Numbered from the stretch's first letter, positions 27,729 through 38,365 are shown. The stretch is 64,000 nucleotides of DNA from Acinetobacter sp. ANC 4173 (GCF_004331255.1 NZ_SJOF01000006.1:62001-126000), one strand, 5' to 3'. Program-made: numbers and translations. Notes: a model not told the origin generated them from the letters alone.

Positions 27729-29255
27729 ATGACAACTATTATCAAGCAAGATGACTTGATCACTTCGGTCAAGGACGCGCTTCAATTCATTTCATACTAT
27801 CACCCGCAAGACTTCATCCAAGCGATGAGCCGTGCGTATGACCGTGAAGAAAACAAAGCTGCGAAAGACGCGATTGCACAAATCTTGATTAACTCTCGTA
27901 TGTGTGCAGAAGGTCATCGTCCAATCTGCCAAGATACTGGTATTGTTAACGTATTTGTTGAAGTGGGCATGGATGTTAAATTCGATTTAACCATGAGCCT
28001 CGATGATGCAATTAACGAAGGTGTACGCCAAGGTTACTTAGAAAATTCGAATGTACTTCGTGCATCAGTTTTAGCTGATCCTGCATTTGGTCGTAAAAAT
28101 ACCAAAGACAACACCCCTGCTGTGATCTATCACAAACTTGTTCCTGGCAACAAAGTAGATATTACGGTTGCAGCCAAAGGTGGTGGTTCAGAAAACAAAT
28201 CTAAACTAGCAATGCTCAACCCATCTGACTCAATTGTAGATTGGGTACTTAAAACTGTTCCAACCATGGGTGCAGGCTGGTGTCCTCCAGGTATGTTGGG
28301 TATCGGTATTGGTGGTACTGCTGAAAAAGCCATGATGCTTGCAAAAGAATCGCTCATGGAAGAAATCAACATGGACGAATTACTTCGTCGCGGCCCTGAA
28401 AATAAAATCGAAGAACTTCGTATGGAAATCTTCGAAAAAGTAAATGCACTCGGTATTGGTGCACAAGGTCTAGGCGGCTTAACCACAGTTCTAGACATTA
28501 AAATTAAAGATTACCCATGTCACGCTGCGGGCAAACCAGTCGGCATGATTCCAAACTGTGCGGCAACTCGTCACGCGCACTTCCAGTTAGATGGTTCTGG
28601 TGTTGCGCACATTCAAGCACCGAAACTTGAAGACTACCCGTCTGTAACTTGGGATTCTTCAAGTTCTAAACGTGTAGACCTCGATACCATTACCCAAGAA
28701 GAAATGAATGCTTGGCAACCAGGCGACACCTTATTGCTTAATGGTACCATTTACACTGGTCGTGACGCTGCGCACAAACGCATGGTTGACATGTTAAACA
28801 ATGGTGAAGAGCTTCCTGTAGACCTTAAAGGTAAATTCATTTACTACGTAGGTCCTGTAGATCCTGTGGGTGATGAAGTGGTTGGTCCTGCTGGTCCTAC
28901 AACTGCAACACGTATGGATAAATTTACACGCCAAGTGTTAGAAGCAACTGGCATGTTCGGTATGATTGGTAAAGCAGACCGTGGTCCAGCGGCAGTTGAA
29001 GCCATTAAAGACAACAAAGCAACTTACCTTATGGCTGTAGGTGGCGCGGCTTACCTTGTGTCTAAAGCAATTCGTGAAGCTGAAGTAGTTGCCTTTGCTG
29101 ACTTAGGTATGGAAGCAATTTACAAGTTTGTGGTTAAAGACATGCCTGTATCAGTTGCTGTAGATGTAAATGGTACGTCTATTCACGCCACAGCACCTAA
29201 AATCTGGCAAGCGAAAATTGGCAAAATTCCTGTAGTAGATGCTGCAGCGGGCTAA
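27729..29255 (+). CDS. fumA: Class I (iron-sulfur) fumarate hydratase
   Basis: This 508-residue enzyme interconverts fumarate and malate in the TCA cycle using an oxygen-labile [4Fe-4S] cluster. It is the single-chain class I form. The alpha part has RPICQDTGIVNVF near residue 70 and GAGWCPPGMLGIGIGG near 180, and PNCAATRHAHFQLDGSG lies near 275, so three cluster-ligand cysteines are present. The C-terminal beta part has YVGPVDPVGDEVVGPAGPTT near 375. It starts at ATG 27729; a TTG two codons earlier is less likely. It is monocistronic with its own terminator. Confidence 0.92.
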   Translation: MTTIIKQDDLITSVKDALQFISYYHPQDFIQAMSRAYDREENKAAKDAIAQILINSRMCAEGHRPICQDTGIVNVFVEVGMDVKFDLTMSLDDAINEGVRQGYLENSNVLRASVLADPAFGRKNTKDNTPAVIYHKLVPGNKVDITVAAKGGGSENKSKLAMLNPSDSIVDWVLKTVPTMGAGWCPPGMLGIGIGGTAEKAMMLAKESLMEEINMDELLRRGPENKIEELRMEIFEKVNALGIGAQGLGGLTTVLDIKIKDYPCHAAGKPVGMIPNCAATRHAHFQLDGSGVAHIQAPKLEDYPSVTWDSSSSKRVDLDTITQEEMNAWQPGDTLLLNGTIYTGRDAAHKRMVDMLNNGEELPVDLKGKFIYYVGPVDPVGDEVVGPAGPTTATRMDKFTRQVLEATGMFGMIGKADRGPAAVEAIKDNKATYLMAVGGAAYLVSKAIREAEVVAFADLGMEAIYKFVVKDMPVSVAVDVNGTSIHATAPKIWQAKIGKIPVVDAAAG

Positions 29256-29276
29256 ACCCTAGGTTTTGCTTTTTTC

Positions 29277-29318
29277 AATACCCTTAACATGCCAAGGTCT
29301 TGTTAAGGGTATTTTTTT
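29277..29318 (+). terminator. Rho-independent terminator of fumarase
   Basis: A 13-bp stem AATACCCTTAACA / TGTTAAGGGTATT with an 11-nt loop is followed by a run of T, about 22 bp after the fumarase stop. Confidence 0.92.
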
Positions 29319-29362
29319 GCCCAAAATTTCTCTTTCTATAATTATCGTTCATTCTAAATATC

Positions 29363-29911
29363 ATGAAAAAATTAAGCCAAATCCTGACGACACTCACACT
29401 TTGTACACTGAGTTTCAGCACTTTCGCAAAGCCAGCAATCGAAACTTCTGTCGAAAAAGCTCTACTACTTGGTGACATTAAAGATACTTTGGCTTAATCC
29501 CAACAAGAAATGCGTCCTGTTTATGAACAACAAGCAGAAGAAATGCTCAAAAACATGTTCAAAACAACCACACTGAATACAAAACAATAAAAAGCAGCCC
29601 ATCAAATTGCAGATATCACTGCATCTTTCAGCAGTAAATTAATTTCTGATCCAAAGTTCATGCAAATGCTAAAAGATATCTAGATGCAGACATTCATTGA
29701 AGAAGAAGTACTTGCCAATATTCAGTCCCTTGAAACACCTGTAGGACAGTCCATCAACAAGAAAAGTAGCAAAATGATGAGTGAAATCATGCGCAACAGT
29801 ATCCAGATGTCGGCTCAAATGATGCAAGACCCTGCAACGCAAGACGAAATCAATCAGCAAGTGGCAAAAACACTTGAGCCATTATTCAAACAGACGAAAA
29901 AGAGCCAATAA
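29363..29911 (+). pseudogene. DUF2059-like secreted protein, broken by three in-frame stops
   Basis: One frame of 183 codons starts MKKLSQILTTLTLCTLSFSTFA, a clear signal peptide. It continues through SVEKALLLGDIKDTLA, QQEMRPVYEQQAEEMLKNM, ADITASFSSKLISDPKFMQM and EEEVLANIQSLETPVGQS to a normal end. The pattern matches DUF2059 proteins of Acinetobacter. Stops interrupt it at 29495-29497 (TAA), 29588-29590 (TAA) and 29681-29683 (TAG), with no frameshift between. The last 75 codons look like an independent ORF but have no ribosome-binding site. The even spread of nonsense codons in an intact frame suggests recent inactivation or, less likely, sequence error. Confidence 0.78.
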
Positions 29912-29916
29912 GCTGA

Positions 29917-30630
29917 TTACCACGTACGAATATCCCAAATTTTGAAGGGTTGTGTAAGCTGCACATCAGATTGAGCGTCATATTTTGCTGCTTTAATTTT
30001 TTGTGCTTTATGACGTAACTCACCTGTTTGTTGGTTTTGCACCACAAAGTTATAACTTGAAGATTTCAGTTGGGTAAATGCAATTTCATTTTGCCCAATC
30101 GAGTTAGGCACCAAAATTAACGGTCCCGAAATTTCCTTACGTGTACTCAGATTTTCTTCATCATATTTCACGTAATAACTCTTACCCGCTTCAACCGTGA
30201 AATCTAAATATTTAGGTTTTTGAAAATGCTGAATGCCTAAAGGTCGACTGCTCGATAAACGATAAGTTCCCGCAGGAAGCTCCAACCAGTAATAATGATT
30301 ATTCAGCAAACTCGGAATTCGCTGTTTATTGATAAAAAGACTGGAAGCCACAATTTCTTGACGATTCCAACGACTGTCGGGACGATAAAGATAGACCACC
30401 GCAGCTTGATTATGCTGCGTCTGAACAGGATGGTAACGTTGACCTAATTTTTTATTGACCCAACCACCCACCGAAGTCACCCCCAATCGGTACTGTTCAA
30501 CAATCCCAGGGGCTTGACTGGTATCTACAGAGTGCAGTGTCGAGCTTAATTCAGGTTGTTCCAAAACTGCCTGCTTATGGCATCCAAATAAAAATAAACT
30601 GCTACATAAGATAAGATAAAGCGAACGCAT
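29917..30630 (-). CDS. DUF2846-domain lipoprotein
   Basis: The 237-residue protein has a lipoprotein signal peptide with lipobox LFGC (MRSLYLILCSSLFLFGC), so it should be lipidated at Cys17 by Lgt. Residues about 75-170 contain AAVVYLYRPDSRWNRQ, SSLFINKQRIPSL and YYWLELPAGTYRLSSSR, the DUF2846 beta-rich domain found in many proteobacterial envelope lipoproteins. Function is unknown. Its stop lies 5 bp from the end of the convergent DUF2059 pseudogene. Confidence 0.8.
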   Translation of the reverse strand: MRSLYLILCSSLFLFGCHKQAVLEQPELSSTLHSVDTSQAPGIVEQYRLGVTSVGGWVNKKLGQRYHPVQTQHNQAAVVYLYRPDSRWNRQEIVASSLFINKQRIPSLLNNHYYWLELPAGTYRLSSSRPLGIQHFQKPKYLDFTVEAGKSYYVKYDEENLSTRKEISGPLILVPNSIGQNEIAFTQLKSSSYNFVVQNQQTGELRHKAQKIKAAKYDAQSDVQLTQPFKIWDIRTW

Positions 30631-30749
30631 GATTTTCCCTCACCGCGTATTTCTTTTATTTATTAGGGTGGATCTTGGATATATTCCATTTTTTAGGCAT
30701 CCTCGCCTTTGCCCCAGATTAACATTCAGCTTTTGACTTGCAAATAAAA

Positions 30750-30782
30750 AAACGTGCGGAAATCATAAATTTCCGCACGTTT
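30750..30782 (-). terminator. Rho-independent terminator of clpX
   Basis: A 14-bp stem AAACGTGCGGAAAT / ATTTCCGCACGTTT with a short loop lies 15 bp past the clpX stop. A run of seven T follows on the minus strand. Confidence 0.9.
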
Positions 30783-30797
30783 CAGACGAATAACAAA

Positions 30798-32108
30798 TTA
30801 AGCAGATTTTGAGTTAATCACTTTTAAATCAACTTTATTTGCATCTTCAGTCGTCACTTTAGGTTGACGTTCAGGCTGTAATTCAGGTTTAGCCGTACCA
30901 TTAATCACGGCTTCATTCACCACTACAGTCCCCACATCTGTACGGCTTGGTAAGTCATACATCACTTCAAGTAAGGCATTTTCCAAAATTGAACGCAGAC
31001 CACGTGCACCCGTATTACGTTCAAGCGCTTTTTTCGCGACTGCACGCAATGCCGAATCTTCAAACACAAGGTCAACATGTTCCATGTCGAACAAATGCTG
31101 ATACTGACGTGTTAATGCATTCTTTGGTTCTGTCAGAATTTGCATTAATGCTTCTTCATCCAGTTCATCCAATGTTGCAATAACAGGTAAACGACCAATA
31201 AATTCTGGGATTAAACCGAACTTCACTAAATCTGTTGCTTCAACTTGACGGAACAAATCTGAAAGCTGCTTGCTTTCATCTTTTTTCTTCACATCTGCGG
31301 TAAAACCAATACCGCCTTTCTCTTGACGCTGCTGCACAATCTTCTCTAGACCAGAGAATGCACCGCCACAGATAAACAAGATGTTAGAGGTATCAATTTG
31401 AATGAATTCTTGCTGCGGATGTTTACGCCCGCCTTGCGGTGGAATCGAAGCAACCGTACCTTCAATCATTTTCAGCAAAGCTTGTTGAACACCTTCACCT
31501 GATACATCACGCGTGATCGACGGATTCTCAGATTTACGTGTGATTTTATCAATCTCATCAATATAGATAATGCCCTTTTGAGCTTTTTCTACATCGTAAT
31601 CGGCTTTTTGCAATAACTTTTGCACGATGTTTTCAACATCTTCACCGACATAACCCGCTTCGGTCAAAGTCGTTGCATCTGCCATGGCAAATGGGACATC
31701 AAGCAAACGCGCTAAGGTTTGAGCAAGCAAGGTTTTACCTGAACCTGTTGGTCCGACCAACAAGATATTACTTTTTGCAATCTCAACTGCATCATCGTGC
31801 TTATGCCCACTATGTGTCGCTTTAAGACGTTTATAGTGGTTGTAAACTGCAACTGACAGGGTTTTCTTCGCAACATCTTGACCAATCACATATTGATCTA
31901 GCGCAGCACGAATTTCTTGAGGTTTCGGCAAAGGCTTCGCAGCCCAGTCACCAGATTCAACCTGTTGACTGGTTTGCACTAAGTCTAAGCATACGTCCAC
32001 ACACTCATTACAGATGTATGCGTCCTCACCTGCAATCAGTTTCCCGACTTCAGACTGCGTTTTACCGCAAAATGAACAATGCTTTTGTCCTTGAGGATGT
32101 TCGGACAT
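30798..32108 (-). CDS. clpX: ATP-dependent Clp protease ATP-binding subunit ClpX
   Basis: This 436-residue AAA+ unfoldase feeds substrates to ClpP. The N-terminal zinc finger is complete (CSFCGKTQ ... [10 protein letters not shown], residues about 12-42). The Walker A motif is [16 protein letters not shown] near 118, the Walker B region is [11 protein letters not shown] near 185, the arginine-finger region lies in [14 protein letters not shown], and an IGF-like loop GIGF is present for ClpP docking. It lies 28 bp behind clpP in the usual tig-clpP-clpX order. Its own terminator follows. Confidence 0.97.
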   Translation of the reverse strand: MSEHPQGQKHCSFCGKTQSEVGKLIAGEDAYICNECVDVCLDLVQTSQQVESGDWAAKPLPKPQEIRAALDQYVIGQDVAKKTLSVAVYNHYKRLKATHSGHKHDDAVEIAKSNILLVGPTGSGKTLLAQTLARLLDVPFAMADATTLTEAGYVGEDVENIVQKLLQKADYDVEKAQKGIIYIDEIDKITRKSENPSITRDVSGEGVQQALLKMIEGTVASIPPQGGRKHPQQEFIQIDTSNILFICGGAFSGLEKIVQQRQEKGGIGFTADVKKKDESKQLSDLFRQVEATDLVKFGLIPEFIGRLPVIATLDELDEEALMQILTEPKNALTRQYQHLFDMEHVDLVFEDSALRAVAKKALERNTGARGLRSILENALLEVMYDLPSRTDVGTVVVNEAVINGTAKPELQPERQPKVTTEDANKVDLKVINSKSA

Positions 32109-32136
32109 ATTTACTCCAATACTAAAATCTTAAAAC

Positions 32137-32742
32137 TTATGGACGTTTGCTAAGCACTTCATCCACAAGACCGTATTCTTTTGCTGCCTGTGCAGTCATA
32201 AAGTTGTCACGGTCTGTATCTCTTGCCACAGTTTCATAGTCTTGACTACTATGCTCTGCCATCAAACGGTTTAAACGCTCTTTAATGAAAATAATCTCAC
32301 GGGCATGGATTTCAATATCCGATGCCTGTCCACGGAAACCACCAAGTGGTTGGTGAATCATAACACGTGCATTTTCTAAACAGTAACGTTTCCCTTTCGC
32401 ACCTGCATTCAACAAGAATGCACCCATTGATGCGGCTTGACCCATACAATAAGTCACCACATCAGGTTTAATAAACTGCATAGTATCGTAAATTGCCATA
32501 CCCGCAGTGACCGAACCACCTGGTGAATTAATGTATAAGTGAATATCTTTATCTGGGTTCTCTGCTTCCAAAAACAACATCTGGGCCACAATTAAATTAG
32601 CCATGTTGTCTTCCACTTCACCCGTTAAAAAAATAACGCGTTCACGCAAAAGGCGCGAAAAAATATCAAATGAACGTTCACCACGAGACGATTGCTCAAC
32701 TACAACTGGGACTAACGCGTTTTCAATAGTTGGAACATACAT
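32137..32742 (-). CDS. clpP: ATP-dependent Clp protease proteolytic subunit ClpP
   Basis: This 201-residue serine peptidase forms the tetradecameric degradation chamber. The catalytic triad is visible: Ser105 in [12 protein letters not shown], His130 in [11 protein letters not shown] and Asp near 179 in [11 protein letters not shown], each offset by six from E. coli precursor numbering. [17 protein letters not shown] forms the oxyanion region. The N-terminal [17 protein letters not shown] suggests a short propeptide. It is followed closely by clpX. A 190-bp gap with a terminator separates it from tig, so clpP probably has its own promoter. Confidence 0.97.
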   Translation of the reverse strand: MYVPTIENALVPVVVEQSSRGERSFDIFSRLLRERVIFLTGEVEDNMANLIVAQMLFLEAENPDKDIHLYINSPGGSVTAGMAIYDTMQFIKPDVVTYCMGQAASMGAFLLNAGAKGKRYCLENARVMIHQPLGGFRGQASDIEIHAREIIFIKERLNRLMAEHSSQDYETVARDTDRDNFMTAQAAKEYGLVDEVLSKRP

Positions 32743-32891
32743 ACGTTTATTTATTCCTAGATTTTTTGTGACTTAACCCATATCCACAATATGAGGGATA
32801 ATGACCGAAATTGCAAAATATTCCCCATTAAATAACAGAAATTTTTTGCATAAGCTTTGTGAATATGGGACAAGCCGATATCTGTTGAGAT

Positions 32892-32919
32892 AAAAAAAGG
32901 CGCTCAAAGCGCCTTTTTT
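32892..32919 (-). terminator. Rho-independent terminator of tig
   Basis: Stem AAAAAAGGCGCT / AGCGCCTTTTTT with a 3-nt loop lies just after the tig stop on the minus strand. It would separate tig from clpP-clpX. Confidence 0.88.
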
Positions 32920-32932
32920 AATTCAAGCTAAA

Positions 32933-34264
32933 TTAGCCTTGTTGACGAGCTTGTTGCTCTTTCAACAATTCTTCGTAGCTCACCGCTTTATCAGTTACTT
33001 TCGCAGCTGCTAAAATGTGATCAACAACTTGATCTTCTAATACAACAGCTTCAATTTGTGAACGTTGTTGCTTGTCATTTTTGAAGTATTCGATAACTTC
33101 AGTTGGATCTTCGTAAGAAGAAGCCATGTCTTCGATGTAAGCTTCAACGCGAGCTTGGTCAACTTCAAGTTTAGCATCAGCCAATACTTTGCTTACCAAT
33201 ACGCCAAGTTTTACAGATTTCTCAGCTTGTTCTTTGAACAATTCATCTGGAAGCATGCTGCTGTCAAATGCTTTTGCACCTTGAGCACCAAACTGTTGCG
33301 TGAATTGTTGGATCATTTGTTGACGTTGACGGTCAACTTCTTGAGCAACCATTGCAGCAGGAAGTTCAACTTCGTTTGCAGCAACAAGCGCATCAAAAGT
33401 CGCGCCTTTTACTTGGTTACGCAAACCGTTTGTCACTTCGCGTTCCATGTTTTTACGCACGTCAGCTTTTAATTTTTCAACGCCTTCTTCTTCAGTTAGA
33501 CCAAAGATTTTAAGGAATTCAGCATCAACTTCTGGAAGTTTTTGTTTTTCAACAAGCTTCACTGTGATTTTGAATTGCGCTGCTTTACCAGCAAGGTTTT
33601 CAGCTTGGTAGTCTTCAGGGAAAGTTACATCAATAACTTTCTCTTCGCCTTTCTTCATACCAACGATACCGTCTTCGAAGCCAGGGATCATACGACCAGA
33701 ACCTAATACCAGTTTAAAGTCTTCAGCAGCACCGCCTTCAAACTTCTCACCATCAACAGTACCTTCAAAGTCGAAAGTCACTTGCATGTCTTTTTTAGCC
33801 ATGCCTTTAGTTTCAGCCCAAGAAGCACGTTGCTTTTGAAGGTTTTCGATCATTTGATCAACGTCTTTGTCTTCAACTGTAGACGCTTTACGCTCAACTT
33901 CTAAACCTTCAAATTTAACGTCAACTTCTGGATAAACTTCAACAGTCGCTTCGTATACAAGCGCGTCGTCTTTGTTTTCCACTTTATCAATGTTTGGCAT
34001 GCCAACAGCATTGATCTTTTCTTGTTGAATTGCTTCGAATACTGTGTCACGGATAACGTCATTTACCACTTCTTGGTAAATACCCGCGCCATATTCACGG
34101 CGAACTACGTTTAATGGCACTTTACCTTGACGGAAGCCGTTAATCTTTACAGTTTTAGCAGTGCGTTTTAAACGTGCTTCAAATTGCTCGTTCACACGGC
34201 TCGTCGGTACAGATACATTTAAACGACGGGCAACGCCCGAAACCGCTTCAGAAGTTACTTGCAT
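32933..34264 (-). CDS. tig: Trigger factor (ribosome-associated chaperone, PPIase)
   Basis: This 443-residue chaperone docks at the ribosomal exit tunnel. The N-terminal ribosome-binding domain contains [19 protein letters not shown] near residue 41, the equivalent of the GFRxGKxP signature. The FKBP-type PPIase domain has [20 protein letters not shown] near 165 and [20 protein letters not shown] residues near 190. A long helical C-terminal arm follows. It sits upstream of clpP-clpX as in most proteobacteria but has its own terminator. Confidence 0.97.
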   Translation of the reverse strand: MQVTSEAVSGVARRLNVSVPTSRVNEQFEARLKRTAKTVKINGFRQGKVPLNVVRREYGAGIYQEVVNDVIRDTVFEAIQQEKINAVGMPNIDKVENKDDALVYEATVEVYPEVDVKFEGLEVERKASTVEDKDVDQMIENLQKQRASWAETKGMAKKDMQVTFDFEGTVDGEKFEGGAAEDFKLVLGSGRMIPGFEDGIVGMKKGEEKVIDVTFPEDYQAENLAGKAAQFKITVKLVEKQKLPEVDAEFLKIFGLTEEEGVEKLKADVRKNMEREVTNGLRNQVKGATFDALVAANEVELPAAMVAQEVDRQRQQMIQQFTQQFGAQGAKAFDSSMLPDELFKEQAEKSVKLGVLVSKVLADAKLEVDQARVEAYIEDMASSYEDPTEVIEYFKNDKQQRSQIEAVVLEDQVVDHILAAAKVTDKAVSYEELLKEQQARQQG

Positions 34265-34309
34265 GGCTTCCTCGAAATTTAGTAATTACAGTTTATAAAA
34301 AAGTGCCAC

Positions 34310-34338
34310 ATTATATGACAACATTCAAAGATATACAA
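34310..34338 (-). promoter_or_regulatory. Candidate sigma70 promoter of tig
   Basis: On the minus strand TTGTAT (34333-34338) and a perfect TATAAT (34310-34315) are separated by 17 bp, about 45 bp before the tig ATG. Confidence 0.55.
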
Positions 34339-34448
34339 AACTGGATGTTTAAACTACAAGATTTTATCTAATTTCTTTTGGTCTTTTGGTTAATTCTCTA
34401 AATTTTCGATCATTTTCTTATTTTCAAACGGCTTTTATTATAAATGAC

Positions 34449-34467
34449 AAACTTTATCATTATTATC
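34449..34467 (+). promoter_or_regulatory. Weak Fur-box-like sequence before the receptor pseudogene
   Basis: AAACTTTATCATTATTATC matches about 12 of 19 positions of the classical Fur consensus, mainly in the right half. It lies 50 bp upstream of the broken receptor start, where an operator would be expected. Confidence 0.35.
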
Positions 34468-34517
34468 TAATTACCATTATTTTTCAGATATTTGTCCCAT
34501 TAAACTTTGGAATGTTA

Positions 34518-35790
34518 TTTATGTGTATGTGCAACCTTCGTTCACTTAGCCTTACAATTTTAGGTTTGTCTAGTGGTGCCGCTTTTGCGGAAAGCAGTTC
34601 GAAAAACTCTTCGACGCCTCAACTCTCCGCTATTGTGATGTCCGCTACAGGTTTTTGAGTAGTATATAAAAAATGCGCCAGCTTCTATTTAGTTGCCGAC
34701 AGTCATCTTATTACTACACTTCAAAATTATAGGCTCACTTTAGGTGCCGAATACAAAAAAGCTGAAAATATTGATGATATAGAAGGTTTAGAAGCGTAGT
34801 TTGAGAAAGACGCTGACTCATTCTATACCGAAGATGAGTAGCACCTGATGGATCATCTACACTTTAGCTTTGCTGATCGTTATGAAGATCATTCAGGTTT
34901 TGGTGGCCATTTTAGCCCCAGCGCCTATATTTAGTCTGGAATACTGCTAATGCTTTAACCCTAAAAGGTAGCGTGAGTACAGGTTACAAAGCTCCTTCGG
35001 CTAAAGCCTTGCACAACGGCATTATTAACTTTAGTGGTCAAGCAACACCCCCTGTACTTGGCAATCCTGATTTAAAACCTGAAACCTCTATCAATGATGA
35101 ACTGGGCTAAATTATCAAGCTTCGGATCGACTCAATTTTAATACCACGGCATTCTTTAATATTGTTAAAGATCAACCTATAACTAACGAATTTAATTACC
35201 ATATCAGTGACTGCTCTGGATTAGGCAGCGGTGTGACATCTTATTCCAAGAGTTTTCATGCCGACGAGGCAGAAATTTATGGTCTCGAAAGCTCATTAAA
35301 ATATCAAATCATTCCTAAGTGGGGGTATTAAAGCAGCCTATACCTTTACCGAATCTGAAATGACCAAAAGTGAAAAATAAAGGTGATGCACTTGGGTCTA
35401 CAGCTAAACATTTATTCAATCTCACTTCGACCTGACCTATCAATGATGCATTTGATCTATGGTTACAACATGAATATCAGTCTGGTCGTCCCCGCTACTT
35501 AGAAAGCCAAACAGGTGATGCGCCGAATATTCAAAAGCAAACGAATAATCAGTTCTCTGGCTATCACTTATTTAACTTAGGGAGCAGTTATCAGTTCAAT
35601 GATCGGGTGCGGATTAATGCCGCTGTAAACAATTTATTAGACAAAAATTTTACTGAATACATGGACTATTACGACCTAAATGCTGATCTACAAAAGCATA
35701 TAAGTACCTTTCTATCGGTTCTGCTATGTCTGGAACGTCTCTTTCTGGGCACAACTACTGCGGTCTATTCTCTGACGATTTTCAACATTT
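34518..35790 (+). pseudogene. Degraded TonB-dependent siderophore receptor
   Basis: A signal-peptide-like start (ATG 34518, RSLSLTILGLSSGAAFAESS) is followed by a TonB-box-like SAIVMSATG and then an immediate stop. The plug domain and the first part of the barrel are missing. Scattered fragments in shifting frames remain recognisable: DHLHFSFADRYEDHSGFGGH, LTLKGSVSTGYKAPSAKAL, LGNPDLKPETSINDELG, AEIYGLESSLKYQI, GYHLFNLGSSYQFNDRV and INAAVNNLLDKNFTEY. These are typical C-terminal barrel motifs of catecholate-type receptors. At least several stops and frameshifts plus an internal deletion make it non-functional. The intact receptor follows directly downstream. Confidence 0.88.
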
Positions 35791-35944
35791 AAAATCCCAA
35801 TAAAAAACCACGTTTTGGCAGTATTTTTCTATATTCATGTAAAATCATGTACTTATATACAAGATGTTACACAATCTCATTAATTTTTACATTTTTCTTA
35901 CAGGCCTTTATCGACAATTCCAATCATTTACAATTGGTAAAATA

Positions 35945-35963
35945 AATAAGAATTATTATTATT
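35945..35963 (+). promoter_or_regulatory. Fur-box-like operator of the piuA-type gene
   Basis: AATAAGAATTATTATTATT matches about 13 of 19 positions of the classical Fur consensus and lies 38 bp before the receptor ATG. Iron repression of siderophore receptors makes this likely. Confidence 0.6.
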
Positions 35964-36000
35964 CGCATAAGAATTTTTACTACTCTTTGTGAGTTCAGAA

Positions 36001-38319
36001 ATGTCATTTATTAAAACGCGTAAAAAATTAGTGTCGGCAGCAATTGCATCATCTTTATCCGTTGCTGCAACCACAGCTATTGCGCAAGAAGAAACTGCTC
36101 AACTGCCAACCATTCAAGCTCAGGCAAATGCTGACACACAAAAAAGTTTAAAAGTAGATAATTCTGCAAATAACAAATTTGTTGCTCCCCTTTTAGATAC
36201 ACCAAAATCTGTTTCTGTAATTTCTAAACAACTGATTGAAGATACAAAGGTTACCACTTTAAGTGATGCGCTTCGTACAGTGCCTGGTATTACTCTTGGC
36301 GCTGGTGAAGGTGGCAACCCAAATGGTGACCGTCCTTTCATTCGTGGTTATAACTCTGAAAGCTCAATGTATGTCGATGGTATTCGCAATGCCACCTCAC
36401 AAAACCGAGAAATGTTTGCCATTGAACAAGTTGAAGTCACCAAAGGTTCTGCATCTGCAATGGGTGGTGCAGGTACCACGGGTGGTAGCATCAACATGAT
36501 TTCTAAAACTGCTAAAAAAGGTGATTTTTTAGAAGGTTCTGTAGGTGCAGGAACGGATGATTACCAACGTATTACTTTAGATGCGAATAAAGACTTTGGT
36601 AATGGTATCGCTGCTCGTGTTGCAGTCATGGGACATCATAATGACAAAGCGGGACAAGATGATGGGACTGAATATGCTCGCGCAGGTATCGCCCCAAGTA
36701 TTACTTTTGGTTTAGACAGCGATACACGTGCTACTTTGAGCTACTACTACCTCAAAACTGACGACACTCCTGATTCAGGCATTCCGTATAACAACCCATT
36801 TGCTGCAACCAACGCCTATGCGGGTTTAAATGGTAATGGTAAGCCAATTGATGTAGCGCAAGGTACATACTATGGCTGGAAAGATCGTGATTTTCAAAAA
36901 CAAGAAAACCAAATCGGTACAATCAAACTTGAACACGATTTAACTGACAATCTGACCTTATCAAATACAGCCGTCTATACCCAATCTAAGAATGATTACC
37001 TCTGGACCAATCCAGATGACTCTAAAGGTAACTTTTATAATAAAACTACAGGCGAGCTAACGGGTAGTGTTTGGGCACGTGTCAACTCACGCGTAGCAGA
37101 CACAGATACCTTTACCGATCAACTTGCTTTAACGGGTAAGTTCAATACGGGTGCGTTTAAGCATAGCTTCAATTTTGGTGCTGAGTATTCAGACCAAGAA
37201 ACTGACCGTACTCAATATATTATTGATGGCTTAACAAGCACTGGAACTGCTAATAGTACTTGTAGTGCTGCTGCAATTGCATCAGGTTGGTGTACTTCTG
37301 TACAAAACCCAAATCGTGGTGACTGGACAGGTACCATCAGTACCCAAGGTGCAGATGTCTATAACATCAAAAATGAGAATACTTCTGTATTTTTCTTAGA
37401 TAGCATCGAATTACACCCACAATGGATTTTAGATTTGGGCGTTCGTTGGGATGATTACTCAGCAGAACAAACCATGACTTACGGTGCTCGTAATAGTAAT
37501 GTTCTTAACGGTAGCGTGCAGGCAGGCGATAAAGTCACTGTTAAAAATGATTCTGATTTCGTTAACTACCAAGCTGGCTTAGTCTACAAACCTGTAGAAA
37601 ATGGGTCTATCTATGTAAGCTATGCAACCTCTTCAAACCCAGTCGGTGTGGATGGTGGTGATGGTTCTGAAGGTATTACCGCCGCTATTCAGAACTTAAA
37701 ACCTGAAGAAGTTCGCACTATGGAACTTGGAACGAAATGGGATGTCTTGAACGATAAACTCAATTTAACCGCTGCCATTTTCCGTACTGAAAAAACCAAC
37801 ACGCGTGCAACAACCGATGAAGGTACGACTCAAAATATTGGTGAAACCCGTGTCGATGGTTTCGAATTAGGTATTAACGGCAACATCACTGACAAGTGGG
37901 CAATGTCTGCAGGTTATACTTATTTAGACAGCGAACTTATTGACGGTGGTTACGAAAATATTGGAACAACAGCAGCGCCAATTTATATTGTAAACCGCAA
38001 CAATGGTAACCAAGTTCAAAACGTTGCGAAAAACTCGGCAACCTTATGGACCACCTACCAAATTTTACCTCAGTTTGCTTTAGGTGCTGGTGCTGTCGCT
38101 ATGGATAAAGTCTATGGCAATGCAGCAAACACCAAATTTGTTCCAGGTTATGTGCGTTACGATGCAATGGCGCGTTACAACGTAAACAAAAATGTTGATT
38201 TACAATTAAATGTAAACAACCTGACAGATAAACGCTATTTCACCAAGGCTTATTCTTCGCACTATGCAACAGAAGCTGAAGGCCGTAGTGCAGTGCTTTC
38301 TCTGAATTTTAAATATTAA
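36001..38319 (+). CDS. piuA: TonB-dependent catecholate siderophore receptor (Fiu/PiuA type)
   Basis: This 772-residue outer-membrane receptor has a signal peptide ending at about residue 28 (SSLSVAATTAIAQ) and a TonB-box-like LPTIQAQA. The plug domain has LLDTPKSVSVISKQLIED, FIRGYNSESSMYVDGIRNA and QVEVTKGSASAMGGAGTTGG. A 22-strand barrel contains NLKPEEVRTMELGTKWDV and ends in the C-terminal aromatic signature SAVLSLNFKY. It starts at ATG 36001; a GTG four codons upstream is less likely. The following piuC/ybiX-type dioxygenase is the classic partner of Fiu/PiuA receptors, which in Acinetobacter import catechol siderophores and siderophore-mimicking antibiotics. The exact ligand is inference. 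Confidence 0.88.
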   Translation: MSFIKTRKKLVSAAIASSLSVAATTAIAQEETAQLPTIQAQANADTQKSLKVDNSANNKFVAPLLDTPKSVSVISKQLIEDTKVTTLSDALRTVPGITLGAGEGGNPNGDRPFIRGYNSESSMYVDGIRNATSQNREMFAIEQVEVTKGSASAMGGAGTTGGSINMISKTAKKGDFLEGSVGAGTDDYQRITLDANKDFGNGIAARVAVMGHHNDKAGQDDGTEYARAGIAPSITFGLDSDTRATLSYYYLKTDDTPDSGIPYNNPFAATNAYAGLNGNGKPIDVAQGTYYGWKDRDFQKQENQIGTIKLEHDLTDNLTLSNTAVYTQSKNDYLWTNPDDSKGNFYNKTTGELTGSVWARVNSRVADTDTFTDQLALTGKFNTGAFKHSFNFGAEYSDQETDRTQYIIDGLTSTGTANSTCSAAAIASGWCTSVQNPNRGDWTGTISTQGADVYNIKNENTSVFFLDSIELHPQWILDLGVRWDDYSAEQTMTYGARNSNVLNGSVQAGDKVTVKNDSDFVNYQAGLVYKPVENGSIYVSYATSSNPVGVDGGDGSEGITAAIQNLKPEEVRTMELGTKWDVLNDKLNLTAAIFRTEKTNTRATTDEGTTQNIGETRVDGFELGINGNITDKWAMSAGYTYLDSELIDGGYENIGTTAAPIYIVNRNNGNQVQNVAKNSATLWTTYQILPQFALGAGAVAMDKVYGNAANTKFVPGYVRYDAMARYNVNKNVDLQLNVNNLTDKRYFTKAYSSHYATEAEGRSAVLSLNFKY

Positions 38320-38365
38320 TTAAAAGCATAAAATCCATAAATAGTTTATGGGATTATGATATAAA

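Noticed and set aside
29684..29911. 75-codon ORF as an independent gene
   Set aside because: It is the in-frame 3' remnant of the DUF2059-like pseudogene and lacks its own ribosome-binding site.
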